64,000 nucleotides of DNA from Salinicola sp. (GCA_002695065.1 NZNW01000147.1:6779-70778), one strand, 5' to 3'; shown: positions 21,354 through 30,659, counted from the stretch's first letter. Notes: generated by a model from the sequence alone, not told the origin. Numbers and translations are program-made.

Positions 21354-22232
21354 CTAGAGTCTTAAATTCTTAAGGTAGTCGATTAGCAATCGTTGACGTA
21401 AAGAGTAATGATGGGCATATGGCCATACCAAATAAATAGGCGTGCTTGCATCTACTAGGTGGTCTTCAAGTAGCGTGCAAAGAGCTCCAGACTCAAGATG
21501 CTCTTCGATTGAGACGGTAGGCAAATATGCTATGCCAATGTCCTGAAGGGCCAACTTGATGCGAGTATCTATGTCATTGCAAATTACTGAAAGAGGTAGA
21601 GAAATCGATTTTTCGTTTAATAGAGGCCAAGGCTGTATTAATCCTGAGTTTCTTGAACGATAATGGATTAAATTGTGATGCAAAAGGTCCTCTGCTTTAT
21701 TTGGTAAGATGCGCCGCTCTAGATAATTTGGACTTGCCACTAATACATTAGTCATTTCTCCAACATAATGAGAACGCAGGTTTCCATCTGGGTTGCTTCC
21801 TATTCGCAACGCGGCATCGTAGTTCTCACCAACCAAATCGACGAATCTGTCGGAAAAATCAAACTCGATTTCGATTTCCCTGTAGCGCTCTAAAAATACA
21901 TTGAATTTATCGCTAAATAAATCAGGGATCGGTGCAACGCTTAATTTTAATTTTCCAATCGGGCTCTCAGTAGTAGACTGTATTGAGTTCTGTATATTTT
22001 CAACCTCTTCTAGTATACGCAGCGCGTGAGAAAGAAAGCGTTCACCCTCATAGGTGAGAGAAATCTTTCGAGTATTGCGCTGTAACAGCTGGGCCCCAAC
22101 GGTGCTTTCAAGGCCCGTCATACGCTTCCCTACCGCTGACGCACTCAATCCTAGAGCCCGCCCCGCCGAAACGAAGCTTCCCTTCTGCGCGACCTTCACG
22201 AACACGGAAATCGCGGAGAGCGAATCGATCAT
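21354..22232 (-). CDS. LysR-family regulator, likely controls the cyclitol cluster
   Basis: 292 residues: winged helix-turn-helix (GSFVSAGRALGLSASAVGKRM) plus effector-binding domain. It is divergent from the cyclase gene over a 253-base intergenic region, the standard LysR layout. That region holds TTGACA at 22407-22412 but no good -10 at normal spacing, consistent with an activator-dependent promoter. Base composition matches the cluster, not the chromosome. The inducer is unknown. Confidence 0.88.
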   Translation of the reverse strand: MIDSLSAISVFVKVAQKGSFVSAGRALGLSASAVGKRMTGLESTVGAQLLQRNTRKISLTYEGERFLSHALRILEEVENIQNSIQSTTESPIGKLKLSVAPIPDLFSDKFNVFLERYREIEIEFDFSDRFVDLVGENYDAALRIGSNPDGNLRSHYVGEMTNVLVASPNYLERRILPNKAEDLLHHNLIHYRSRNSGLIQPWPLLNEKSISLPLSVICNDIDTRIKLALQDIGIAYLPTVSIEEHLESGALCTLLEDHLVDASTPIYLVWPYAHHYSLRQRLLIDYLKNLRL

Positions 22233-22485
22233 GTCTTACACCTCAGGTTATGGATTACCGACATATCCGGCCGTAGAGTCCGGAACCATGGCTAGGTTAT
22301 TCCTCATCACAAGGTATTGTACAGTGAATGTAACGAATGGCTCAGGTCTTACGATTGCAGCTTCGCTAATGGGTTGTTGAATTTCTTGTTACAGATAAAA
22401 AAGATATTGACATCTGGCTGTTTCTAGGTTGCGCACTTAACAAAAACTAATTTCCAATGTCAAGTTATATGAAAAAGGGAAGAAT

Positions 22486-23706
22486 ATGAACATCCAATTA
22501 GAGTCTTCGGTTTCTGCCTGCGTCCGCACACCCCTCGCTAAACATTCAGATCTCACTTGGCATATGCACGCCACCCAAGACGTCAACTACAACGTGTCTA
22601 TTGCTAAAGACATACTCAACCCTAGAAATCCAGTTTTAGCTCGCACGTGCGCGAACTACGTAGTAGGGAAGAATCGAAAGACGAAACGCCTCGTTGTTAT
22701 AGATAGCAAGGTCAACGAAATTTATGGTGACTCGTTAAGGGATTACTTTGAAAGTTGGTGTTTCGATATCCATTGGAAAATAATTTCCAGCGATGAAGTC
22801 AATAAGAATATGGAATCTGCAATCCAAGTTGCTGAGGCAATGGACGATGCAGGCCTGTTGCGTCGTGGGGAAATGGTCATTGGAATCGGGGGTGGTGTTC
22901 TCCTTGATGTTGTCGGTTTCGCATCCAGCCTCTATCGCCGTGGCATTCCCTATGTCCGGATTCCAACGACACTCATGGGCCAGATCGATGCTGGTATCGG
23001 CATCAAAACAGGGGTCAACCATGGCGACCATAAGAATCGGCTTGGGACGTACTTCGCGCCGTCGTCGGCACTCATTGACCCAATGTTTCTCAAAAGTCTC
23101 GATCAACGTCATATTTCAAATGGTGTCGCGGAAATTATAAAAATGGCACTCATTAAGGACCGGACCTTGTTTGAGCTACTTGAAGCCATGTCATCATACC
23201 TAACACCGCAGGCTTTTTCTTCTGATCATCCCGTTATTCAGGAAATTATGTCACGCGCAATCGCAGGTATGTTAGCCGAGCTTGAACCCAATCTTTGGGA
23301 AGCAGAATTAGCTCGTTGTGTGGACTATGGTCACACATTTAGCCCTTCATTAGAGCTGCGAGCCACTCCCATGTTATTGCATGGAGAGGCCGTGGCGGTA
23401 GACATGGCTCTATGTGTAGCATTAGCCAACGGTCGCGAATTGCTGACCGACGAGGAAACAAGCCGTGCCCTGTTGCTAATGCACAATTCCGGTTTGCCCA
23501 TAATTCACCCCGTATTCAATCTTGAATTGCTCGAAAAAGCGCTAGCCGACTCAGTAAAGCACCGCGATGGTTTGCAGCGGCTTCCTATAACGACTGGCCT
23601 TGGTGCCGCAACGTTTGTTAATGATCTTACACTTGATGAGTTGTCGACGGCGCTGCAGTTTCTTGAGCAACGACAGGAAGCTTTCGACCAGGTAACCACA
23701 TTATGA
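22486..23706 (+). CDS. Sedoheptulose-7-phosphate cyclase (2-epi-5-epi-valiolone synthase type)
   Basis: 406 residues of the dehydroquinate-synthase fold. It has the hallmarks of C7 sugar-phosphate cyclases such as AcbC/ValA instead of shikimate-pathway AroB: IGGGVLLDVVGFASSLYRRG (133-152) where AroB has GGGVIGD, then PTTLMGQIDAGIGIKTGVN (160-178) and KNRLGTYFAP. Zinc ligands by homology are E216 (AEIIKMAL), H283 (DYGHTFSP) and H299 (LHGEAVAV). It would convert sedoheptulose 7-phosphate into 2-epi-5-epi-valiolone using NAD+ transiently. Related cyclases (EVS, DDGS) share most of these motifs, so the exact epimer is inferred. GGGAAG precedes the ATG; the stop overlaps the kinase start. Confidence 0.85.
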   Translation: MNIQLESSVSACVRTPLAKHSDLTWHMHATQDVNYNVSIAKDILNPRNPVLARTCANYVVGKNRKTKRLVVIDSKVNEIYGDSLRDYFESWCFDIHWKIISSDEVNKNMESAIQVAEAMDDAGLLRRGEMVIGIGGGVLLDVVGFASSLYRRGIPYVRIPTTLMGQIDAGIGIKTGVNHGDHKNRLGTYFAPSSALIDPMFLKSLDQRHISNGVAEIIKMALIKDRTLFELLEAMSSYLTPQAFSSDHPVIQEIMSRAIAGMLAELEPNLWEAELARCVDYGHTFSPSLELRATPMLLHGEAVAVDMALCVALANGRELLTDEETSRALLLMHNSGLPIIHPVFNLELLEKALADSVKHRDGLQRLPITTGLGAATFVNDLTLDELSTALQFLEQRQEAFDQVTTL

Positions 23707-24725
23707 GTCGCGCGATTACTGTGATCGACGTTGGCGGTACTCATATGCGGTGGGCAAGTTGGAGTCCTGACACCGGTCTGGGAGGCCGCCAGAGTTCTCC
23801 AACCCCTAGTTTTCGTCGCCATGCAGAATTGCCGGTGCCTCAACTCCAAGAGCTCTTGGTCGACGCTATTTGCAAGGCTACGCCCCGTAAAAAAGACGCT
23901 GTAGTTGGCATGTCTTTTGGCGCTGCCATTAACCATCTCAACGGTATGGTGTATGCGTCTGCACCATTGTGGGGAGCGCACGATGCCCCCTTTGACCTTA
24001 TGGGAGCCTTGTCCCGTAAAAGGCCCGATGTTGAATGGCACGTAGTGAATGATGTGACGGCAGCATTGCTGCACGTTGCTTCATTACCCCTTTGTGCGCT
24101 AGATCGAAAGGTCATGCTGATAACCATTAGCACCGGAATCGCTGCTCGCACAATCTATCGCGAGACGTTGCGAATTCCTTTCGATCCCTGCGGATTGCAG
24201 GGCGAGATCGGCCATTTACCAGCGACTGCCACTATCCGCGGCGAGCCGGTTGTTCTGAACTGCGACTGTGAAGAACCTGGACATTTGTCCGCCTATGCAT
24301 CGGGTCGTGGCATCGCGCGGATGGCTCAGGTCCTGCAGACGAGACAACCACAAGATTGGGCCGATTCAGATCTTGGCCGCCGCCTTGCTGCGGGAGAGTC
24401 CTTGGAGGACGCGTTCAAGTCCGCGGTGGTCGCCCAAGATAGCATCGCAGCGACACTGCTCGACGCGGTGGTCGCCCCCATCGCTGACGTACTACGAACC
24501 ACCCTATGCTTAGCTCCTGACTTGGACAGGATTATCTTGACCGGCGGCGTCGCCGTTGCGCTTGGTCAACACTATCAAGCTGCAATACTGTCACGCCTCA
24601 ACAGACAAGGCATTTACCTTACCAGTAAATATCACCCTCAGTGGCTCGCTGATCGGATCTCCATCTTCGATGCCGATTGTCTTATCGGTGCAGGTATCGC
24701 AGCAATGAGGGAGATAGATCAATGA
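23703..24725 (+). CDS. ROK-family kinase, probable C7-cyclitol 7-kinase
   Basis: 340 residues. Phosphate-binding DVGGTH (9-14), catalytic Asp in VNDVTAAL (D117), ATP-site ILTGGVAVALG, and a variant ROK signature: GEIGH (167-171), CDC (187-189) and H194 where most ROK proteins have Cys in the last zinc position. Its start overlaps the cyclase stop (ATGA), so the two are translationally coupled. In acarbose biosynthesis a kinase (AcbM) phosphorylates 2-epi-5-epi-valiolone at O7; the same role is inferred here from position and family. A conventional glucokinase is the alternative. Confidence 0.8.
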   Translation: MSRAITVIDVGGTHMRWASWSPDTGLGGRQSSPTPSFRRHAELPVPQLQELLVDAICKATPRKKDAVVGMSFGAAINHLNGMVYASAPLWGAHDAPFDLMGALSRKRPDVEWHVVNDVTAALLHVASLPLCALDRKVMLITISTGIAARTIYRETLRIPFDPCGLQGEIGHLPATATIRGEPVVLNCDCEEPGHLSAYASGRGIARMAQVLQTRQPQDWADSDLGRRLAAGESLEDAFKSAVVAQDSIAATLLDAVVAPIADVLRTTLCLAPDLDRIILTGGVAVALGQHYQAAILSRLNRQGIYLTSKYHPQWLADRISIFDADCLIGAGIAAMREIDQ

Positions 24726-25861
24726 GAGCTAGTCACAGGGCTGTAGTCCGGGCAAATGGCACTGTCTCTGTGCTTGAACGGCCAACTCCAGTTCCAGTGG
24801 GGAACGAACTCCTAGTCGCCCCAATCTACGCTGGTCTATGCGGCACCGACATACAAATGTTGCGTGGATTACGATCCGATCCCAGTCCGGTAATTGGGCA
24901 TGAGGGTGTGGCTCGGATTGTTGCTGCTGGCAGCAGTGTATCCGGTCGGTTGCCGCAAGGCGCTCTTGTATGTATCAACCCCACCCATCGTGGCGATCCG
25001 TCCTTTTTACTTGGCCACAATGTGGAAGGCTTATTGCAAGAGCGTGTTCTTATTAAGGATTCTGCGGTGCGTGACGGCATGGTGATTCCATTAAGCGAGA
25101 TCAGTAATACGGTAATATCGACTTTAATGGAACCACTGGCAGTAGTGCATTATGCCCTCGGTTTACTGGCGGAAAGTTGCCCTCACACGATAGTAGTTTT
25201 CGGGGATGGTGTGATTGGACATATTGCAGTGCGTTCCGCTGCCAAGATATTGGGCTCAGCTATCCGTATTGTGCACCTGCATCATACTGAAAAAGGTATG
25301 GAATGGAGCCGAAACCACCAGGTTCCGTTTGTCCATTGCGCTTTGCACGATTCCAGAGGCGCGAAATTGTTGTCTGCTCTACCTGAGGATGAACGAGTCG
25401 CCGTGTTGCTTGCAACGCCGCGTGACGCCACGCTGTTATGCCTGGATACCGCGCTGGGCTACCTGCGTGGTGAGCTGATAATCGACCTACTTGGTGGTCT
25501 GCCATCCAACATATCGAGCCATTTTCTGCCTGGCGTAGATCTATCCAAAATCCGAGCCGCTAACTGCGCCGGCACACCCGCTCCCGCGATCCGTTTTTCT
25601 CAAGCAACCAACTCTGGAAAGGCAGTATGCCTATTGGGCCATCGCGGTGTAGCGCATAGGCATTTAAGAACAGCTATCGCTGAATTGGCTGAGAATCCGC
25701 TGCGCTATCGAGAGCTCATTACTCATATCAAAGATCTAGATGAGGCGGCGATTATTATGCGTCAGCTTTCTGTTTCACAAGATCGAGTTGTGGAAGACCG
25801 CCGCCTCATTAAACTTGCGGTGAAAATAACTTCTGAACCTAATGCTGTAGGAGTTGCTTGA
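24722..25861 (+). CDS. MDR-family (zinc alcohol dehydrogenase-like) oxidoreductase
   Basis: 379 residues. Catalytic-zinc residues C40 (GLCGTD) and H60-E61 (GHEGVA) are present; the four-cysteine structural zinc lobe is absent. A Rossmann motif (VVFGDGVIGHIAV) lies in the middle. Overlaps the kinase stop by ATGA. By analogy with AcbL it may reduce the keto group of a phosphorylated valiolone. Substrate and cofactor preference cannot be read from the sequence. Confidence 0.8.
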   Translation: MRASHRAVVRANGTVSVLERPTPVPVGNELLVAPIYAGLCGTDIQMLRGLRSDPSPVIGHEGVARIVAAGSSVSGRLPQGALVCINPTHRGDPSFLLGHNVEGLLQERVLIKDSAVRDGMVIPLSEISNTVISTLMEPLAVVHYALGLLAESCPHTIVVFGDGVIGHIAVRSAAKILGSAIRIVHLHHTEKGMEWSRNHQVPFVHCALHDSRGAKLLSALPEDERVAVLLATPRDATLLCLDTALGYLRGELIIDLLGGLPSNISSHFLPGVDLSKIRAANCAGTPAPAIRFSQATNSGKAVCLLGHRGVAHRHLRTAIAELAENPLRYRELITHIKDLDEAAIIMRQLSVSQDRVVEDRRLIKLAVKITSEPNAVGVA

Positions 25862-26607
25862 TGATTTCACTAAATGGTCGCAAAGGCCTTGTGGTGGGAG
25901 GGTCCACCGGTATCGGCCGAGCAATCGCAGATGCTTGGTCCCAAGCCGGTATGGATGTTCAGGTTCTTAGCCGATCTCAACCTACAAATCAAAATAAGTT
26001 GCGTTGGTCTGCGGTAGACCTTGCCGATCAGGCCTCGGCTCACTCTGCATTAAAGGAAGCTATCAGAGAACCCTTACACGCAGTGTGCTTCGCTGCCGTA
26101 CATTACGGTGAGCGGCGGACCATGTTCACCGACACGCCATTATCTCAGTGGCGGCAACAGCTAGAAGTGAACCTCAATGGGTTATGGCTGACTCTATCCA
26201 CAACGCTACCCCTGTTACGCAAGGCAAGGCCAGGATTGTTTCTGAATGTGTCTTCTGAGGTGGTGTTTAACGGTGGGCCAGGCCGCGCGGGTTACGCGGC
26301 TACTAAGGCAGCATGCGCCTCATTGCTTGACTCGATATGCCAAGAAGAGGACCCCGATGAAGTCCGTCTAATATCTGTATTGCCTGCCGGCATGGTGGAC
26401 TCGCCCGGTATCCGTCGCCGCCGCCCATCTGATTTTGATTACGCCACATATATGCGCCCAGACAGCTTTGGCCCTGTAGCCGTTGAACTAGCGATGAAGA
26501 CTGGCATCCAGCATAACGGCGATAGTCTTGTCGTAAGTGGTGACGGCGACTGGCGGTCGGTGCGAAACAGTCTTCCAACATCACAGAGTGACCGGAGACG
26601 GAAGTGA
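25861..26607 (+). CDS. Short-chain dehydrogenase/reductase of the cyclitol cluster
   Basis: 248 residues. NAD(P) motif GGSTGIG (13-19), catalytic Ser in NVSSEVVF and YAATK (Tyr ~145, Lys ~149). ATG at 25861 shares one base with the preceding stop; a TTG three bases earlier is possible. In acarbose biosynthesis the SDR AcbN acts after AcbL on the C7 ring; a comparable ring oxidation, reduction or dehydration is inferred. Confidence 0.8.
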   Translation: MISLNGRKGLVVGGSTGIGRAIADAWSQAGMDVQVLSRSQPTNQNKLRWSAVDLADQASAHSALKEAIREPLHAVCFAAVHYGERRTMFTDTPLSQWRQQLEVNLNGLWLTLSTTLPLLRKARPGLFLNVSSEVVFNGGPGRAGYAATKAACASLLDSICQEEDPDEVRLISVLPAGMVDSPGIRRRRPSDFDYATYMRPDSFGPVAVELAMKTGIQHNGDSLVVSGDGDWRSVRNSLPTSQSDRRRK

Positions 26608-27401
26608 GCCCCATGCCTATCGGTTTGGCAGACTGGCGATTGCCGGTCAGCGGGCCAAATGCTGTGCGCTTAGCTGCACGACTAGGCGCGGACGGTATCC
26701 AATTGGATCTAGGTGGCCCCGGACGGGCACCGTGGCTGGATGAAGCAGAACGGTTGTGCACACTTCACAAAGCCTTGGAAGAATCTGGAGTGGTGCCGCT
26801 AGCGGTGTCCGCAAACATACTCAATGATATTGGCTTGACAGCAAAATACGGCACTGATTTAGCAGTCCAAGTGCGACTCATAATTAATAGGGTGCTTGAT
26901 GTCGCCGCCGAGCTGGGCGTTCGCTTAGTATTACTACCTAGTTTCCGGTGCAGCGCCATCACTAATTCCTCGACGTTTTTTAGGACCGTGGAGGTTTTGA
27001 GGTGGGCTTGCTCCGAAGCTCACTCTAGGGACTTGCGGCTGGCCACCGAAAATGTTCTAGCACCTGAACAGCTGGTGCAACTTATTGACTTAGTAGGTGC
27101 ATCCAATTTAAGGGTTGTGCTGGATACTGGAAACCCCTTGACCGTGGGATTAGACCCTGTGGCTATCTTGCAGATGGCTGCTCCAGTATTAGCTGACCAA
27201 GTGCATATCAAGAGTTCCAACGATCGAGCATTGCTCAGCGTTGGAGACCCCTCTGTACTTAGTACTCTTGCTGAGCTTAGTCGGGCTAACACTATCATTA
27301 ATGCGCTAGTTGTAGAAAACGACTACCGCGATGGTGTGTTAACGCGAATTTCAGCCGATCTAAACTGGCTCCGAGCGCATCTTATCAGGCAGCCAGTATA
27401 A
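26604..27401 (+). CDS. TIM-barrel sugar phosphate isomerase/epimerase
   Basis: 265 residues from GTG at 26604, overlapping the SDR stop by four bases (an ATG at 26613 is an alternative). AP-endonuclease-2/xylose-isomerase-like barrel: ATENV, VVLDTGNP and DQVHIKS supply the Glu, Asp and His metal ligands typical of this family. It could perform the C2 epimerisation of the 7-phosphorylated cyclitol that AcbO performs in acarbose biosynthesis; this is inference from the gene set. It is the last gene of the tightly overlapping block. A 254-base gap follows, holding an unsupported minus-strand frame of 84 codons. Confidence 0.75.
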   Translation: MSPMPIGLADWRLPVSGPNAVRLAARLGADGIQLDLGGPGRAPWLDEAERLCTLHKALEESGVVPLAVSANILNDIGLTAKYGTDLAVQVRLIINRVLDVAAELGVRLVLLPSFRCSAITNSSTFFRTVEVLRWACSEAHSRDLRLATENVLAPEQLVQLIDLVGASNLRVVLDTGNPLTVGLDPVAILQMAAPVLADQVHIKSSNDRALLSVGDPSVLSTLAELSRANTIINALVVENDYRDGVLTRISADLNWLRAHLIRQPV

Positions 27402-27655
27402 CAGGCTGTCATGTATTCGCTTCTCGAGATGAAAACGCGGGAATAGTTTATGTAAAAGAAAGAGTGAGTTTTGATGATGCACTCCAGGTTAGGCATGAAG
27501 CGGTTAGCGAAAGCTGAAATGAATGCTTTCAGCTTCTCAAACAACTTGCCATCGGCCATGGATGTTGCTGCGTTCATTCGTATTTTTATAGCGCGAAAGG
27601 CTGGTGGTTATATTTGGGTTCCAAATTAACGCATTTTTATGCTAGGGAGATATCT

Positions 27656-28870
27656 ATGTCTATAACATTGTTCGCACTGATGCTGGGAGTTTTCTGTCTC
27701 GGCACTGCAGAGATCGTCATCTCCGGGCTACTGCCTGTTGTGGCCGCCGACCTCTCAATCTCGGTGCCGGATGCCGGTCTTTTAGTTACCGGATACGCGC
27801 TGGGCGTCACAATTGTGGGTCCATTTGTTACGTTGCTAACAACCAAGGTGCCCCGGAAAACCTTGATATTAGGCCTGATGGCCCCGTTCATCTTAGGGAA
27901 TATCGGTGCCGTGTTAGCATCCGATTATCAAATGCTTATGGCTGCCCGGATCTTTACCGCACTCAGTCATGGAACGTTCGTCGCGGTCGCATTTAGTCTT
28001 GCAGTAACCTTATCGCCGCCTAATAAGCAAGGCTCCGCGATGGCCAAGATTGCGCTAGGATTTAACTTGGCAAATGCACTAGGTGCGCCACTTGGAACGT
28101 TCATTGGACAGAACCTAGGGTGGCGTGCAACGTTTGTAGCGATCATTGTTATTGCCGCAATCTCGGTTGCCCTGATTGCGATATTTATGCCTTCTAATTT
28201 GCCTCGTTCTGAACAGGCAATGCCTAGAGCTATGCGTCGCGAAATTAGTGTGTTACGCCATCCCAATGTTGTGTCAGCGGTACTGATTACTGTGCTGGCA
28301 CAGGGGGCGGTTTTTACGGCTTCAACATATGTGGTGCCTCTGCTGATGGACGTAAGCCTGTTCAGCCCAAGTGCCGTCTCGGCATTACTTGTAGTGTTCG
28401 GGATTGGTGCCGTCATTGGTAACTTTGTCGGCGGACGCCTCGCTGATGGACACGTTATGCGAGGTATCACCATAGTATTGAGTAGTTTGGTCATGGTGCT
28501 TGTCGTGTTCTGGATGACCAGCATTGTTCCCCTCTTATCCGCGATTACCCTGTTCTTCTTTGGGGCTGTCGGATTTTCCATCATCCCGTCTCTCCAAACC
28601 CGCATTCAATCCGTGGCGGTGGCCGCTCCGACGCTGGCGCTCTCGGTTAATGTGTCAGCGTTCAACCTAGGAAATGGTCTTGGAGCTTGGCTAGGTGGTG
28701 CGGTAATCGATCTTGGGTTCGGTGTGCGTTCCGTACCTGTAGCTGCCGCCGCATTGGCTGCCGTTAGCCTAGCTGCGACAGTTTTGGTATGGGGCCTTAA
28801 TCGCCGAGTTCCAAGCTCGCCAATCGTAGCGGAAGACAGGTGCACCACGGCTCGCTCTGGGGATGTCTAA
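27656..28870 (+). CDS. MFS transporter (DHA1-type), probable exporter of the cluster product
   Basis: 404 residues with 12 hydrophobic segments. The N-half has LLPVVAADLSISVPDAGLLVTGYALG and the loop TTKVPRKTL corresponding to the MFS motif A, typical of the drug-efflux DHA1 group (AraJ/PbuE-like). The ATG at 27656 has AGGGAGA; a TTG at 27614 is less likely. Placed downstream of the biosynthetic block on the same strand with the same atypical composition, it probably exports the product or confers self-resistance. Confidence 0.85.
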   Translation: MSITLFALMLGVFCLGTAEIVISGLLPVVAADLSISVPDAGLLVTGYALGVTIVGPFVTLLTTKVPRKTLILGLMAPFILGNIGAVLASDYQMLMAARIFTALSHGTFVAVAFSLAVTLSPPNKQGSAMAKIALGFNLANALGAPLGTFIGQNLGWRATFVAIIVIAAISVALIAIFMPSNLPRSEQAMPRAMRREISVLRHPNVVSAVLITVLAQGAVFTASTYVVPLLMDVSLFSPSAVSALLVVFGIGAVIGNFVGGRLADGHVMRGITIVLSSLVMVLVVFWMTSIVPLLSAITLFFFGAVGFSIIPSLQTRIQSVAVAAPTLALSVNVSAFNLGNGLGAWLGGAVIDLGFGVRSVPVAAAALAAVSLAATVLVWGLNRRVPSSPIVAEDRCTTARSGDV

Positions 28871-28958
28871 ATGCTCAGCCCCGGGATGATAAATTGTTAT
28901 AGAAAATGAGGTTTGCGGACCGGCGACCTTTATCGCATCGACTCTCATAGGAGCTAAC

Positions 28959-30035
28959 ATGTCGTACTTGCCATCTAGTTATAAGAAGGCTGAGCTTGTA
29001 AGTGGCACAGTTAGTATTGTCAAACAGTGCTTTCCGCGACAAATCCTCAGTGCGGATACCGTAGTGATAAGGCCACATTACGTAGGGCTTTGCCGCGCTG
29101 ATACTAAAGAAATCATTGGTTCTCGCGATATCCCAGCAGATCGCGGCCCTCTGTTCGGCCATGAACTTGTCGGCTCAGTGGTTTTTGCGGGTGTTAATAG
29201 CGGGTTTCGCGAAGGTGATCTGGTTACCTTTAATCCCAATGTCACTCCGAATCGGACCACTGGCTTTGCCGAATATGTTTTTGTGAACGGCTCGGTCGAT
29301 GAGTTGGATCAAGCCATCGTCCAAGTCCCGGAGCTTGATATTGTTAAAAATATTTGGATGCCAGAACCGTTCGCCTGCATAGTCCATGCCACTAAAAAAT
29401 TACTTGAGCTGGCAAAGCTTCCTCGCTTGGACGGAAAGAGGGTGGGCATCATATCTGCAGGCTGCTCAGGTATCATGTTTTCTATGTGCGTAAAGTATCT
29501 GGGAGCATCTGTGGTTGTATTCAATCGTGGTGAGATGCGACGTAACTACGTTCTAGAGCAGGAGCTTTTGACTGACAAAGAAATATACCCACTCTCTGAA
29601 GTGGGAAATTTCCGAGATTCATTTGATGTCGTGATGGTAGTGCCGACAATCATTACACCTAGTATTCTAGAAAAAGCAGCCGATATAGCTAGGACGGGAG
29701 GGGTATTACACATCTATGGTGGCACTCGCGAGGGTGACCGGTTTCTCACTACTGAAGTTGACATCGATACTATACGGAGGTGTGAACAAATTAAACCTGT
29801 AGAGTACCAAGGGAAGAGACTAAGGGTTTCCGGCGCCTATGGATGCTTTAAGGAAGACTATGAAGAGGGCTTCAAGCTACATGCAGAGCATCCTGAGCAT
29901 TTCCCGCTCGAAAAAATAGTGTCGAAAGAAATCAGTTTTGATGAATTCTCGGCGCTTATGATGAGTATCGCAACGGGCGCCAGTGATTATCCAGGAAAAG
30001 TTGTCATAAAGGCAAATCCTGAAAGTTGGTTGTGA
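28959..30035 (+). CDS. Second MDR-family dehydrogenase of the cyclitol cluster
   Basis: 358 residues. Catalytic-zinc C45 (GLCRAD) and H68-E69 (FGHELVG); the structural zinc cysteines are missing; Rossmann segment VGIISAGCSGIMFSMCVKYLG. Only distantly similar to the dehydrogenase at 24722, so it is probably not a recent duplicate. TAGGAG precedes the ATG. It is separated from the MFS gene by 88 bases and ends the low-GC block. It probably tailors the cyclitol; substrate unknown. Confidence 0.78.
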   Translation: MSYLPSSYKKAELVSGTVSIVKQCFPRQILSADTVVIRPHYVGLCRADTKEIIGSRDIPADRGPLFGHELVGSVVFAGVNSGFREGDLVTFNPNVTPNRTTGFAEYVFVNGSVDELDQAIVQVPELDIVKNIWMPEPFACIVHATKKLLELAKLPRLDGKRVGIISAGCSGIMFSMCVKYLGASVVVFNRGEMRRNYVLEQELLTDKEIYPLSEVGNFRDSFDVVMVVPTIITPSILEKAADIARTGGVLHIYGGTREGDRFLTTEVDIDTIRRCEQIKPVEYQGKRLRVSGAYGCFKEDYEEGFKLHAEHPEHFPLEKIVSKEISFDEFSALMMSIATGASDYPGKVVIKANPESWL

Positions 30036-30119
30036 CCTACCACGGGGATTTCCCTCCATCTTCGATTAGAGTCCGGCTTAACCGGAAGACGGACAATTAA
30101 ACCAAGGCGCTCATCGGGA

Positions 30120-30185
30120 AAACCTGCTTTTGGCTACCGTATGGTGGCTCATCTGCTGGGCATGAACGAGAACACCCAGCCCTGA
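30120..30185 (+). mobile_element. IS3-family transposase (OrfB) scrap
   Basis: The + frame reads KPAFGYRMVAHLLGMNENT before a TGA. PAFGYRMVAHLLGMNKNTVQ is a typical stretch of IS3-group OrfB. No IS ends remain. It lies immediately right of the last cyclitol-cluster gene, mirroring the IS66 scrap on the left. Confidence 0.65.
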
Positions 30186-30196
30186 TGTTAGGTAGC

Positions 30197-30508
30197 GGGG
30201 CTTTCAGAACACGTTGCGAACGATCGGCTTCGAGGTGAAGCTCAAGCCGTTCATCCAGCGCGGGGATGGCACCGCTAGGGGGACTGGAACGTGGGTATCA
30301 CGCTCGATGCCATCGAGTACGCGGCCCAGGCGGGCGTAGTGGTGCTGGCCTCCGGCGATGGCCACTTCGATCTGCTGGCACGGGAAATCCGCGAGGTGCA
30401 CGGCAAGCACGTCGAGGTCTAAGGCGTGCCCAAGCTCACTGCCCACTCCCTCATCAATGCCGCAAGCCAGTTCATCCATCGAAGGCGATCTGCTGTTGGA
30501 TCGATAAA
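30197..30508 (+). pseudogene. Decayed copy of the NYN-domain gene
   Basis: Aligns along its length with the 3' two thirds of the intact gene at 35449-35925 (FQNTLRTIGFEVKLKPFIQR... through the C-terminus). A base is lost near 30276, causing a frameshift, and a TAA at 30419-30421 replaces the Tyr codon of VEVYGVP. The 5' third is missing. Confidence 0.85.
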
Positions 30509-30541
30509 CTGATGTGCCATGTCATCGGCGTGTCGCCGTCA

Positions 30542-30618
30542 AAAAACTCTGCGACTCAAGGAATTCTAGCAATACCAACTATCAGGAAATTCCGGATGGT
30601 TGGTCTCTCGTTAGATTA
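30542..30618 (+). pseudogene. Possible RhuM-family scrap
   Basis: The frame ends IPTIRKFRMVGLSLD. PTIRKFRMV resembles PTIRNFRIV of the RhuM pseudogene at 32519, and the DNA around it (30575-30603) forms the same imperfect palindrome centred on GGAAATTCC. Too short for certainty. Confidence 0.4.
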
Positions 30619-30659
30619 AGTATGCCCGCGATCACCTGGCTCCCGTCTTCAATCCTGCA

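Noticed and set aside
22486..23706. Cyclase as 3-dehydroquinate synthase AroB
   Set aside because: AroB has GGGVIGD and GGKVGIN where this protein has GGGVLLD and GIKTGVN, and the neighbours are not shikimate genes.
23703..24725. Kinase as an ordinary glucokinase of central metabolism
   Set aside because: Translational coupling to the C7 cyclase, cluster-like base composition and the variant zinc motif make a cyclitol kinase more likely, though glucose activity is not excluded.
27323..27577. 84-codon minus-strand frame between the epimerase and the MFS gene
   Set aside because: It overlaps the epimerase 3' end antisense and shows no family motif; kept as intergenic.
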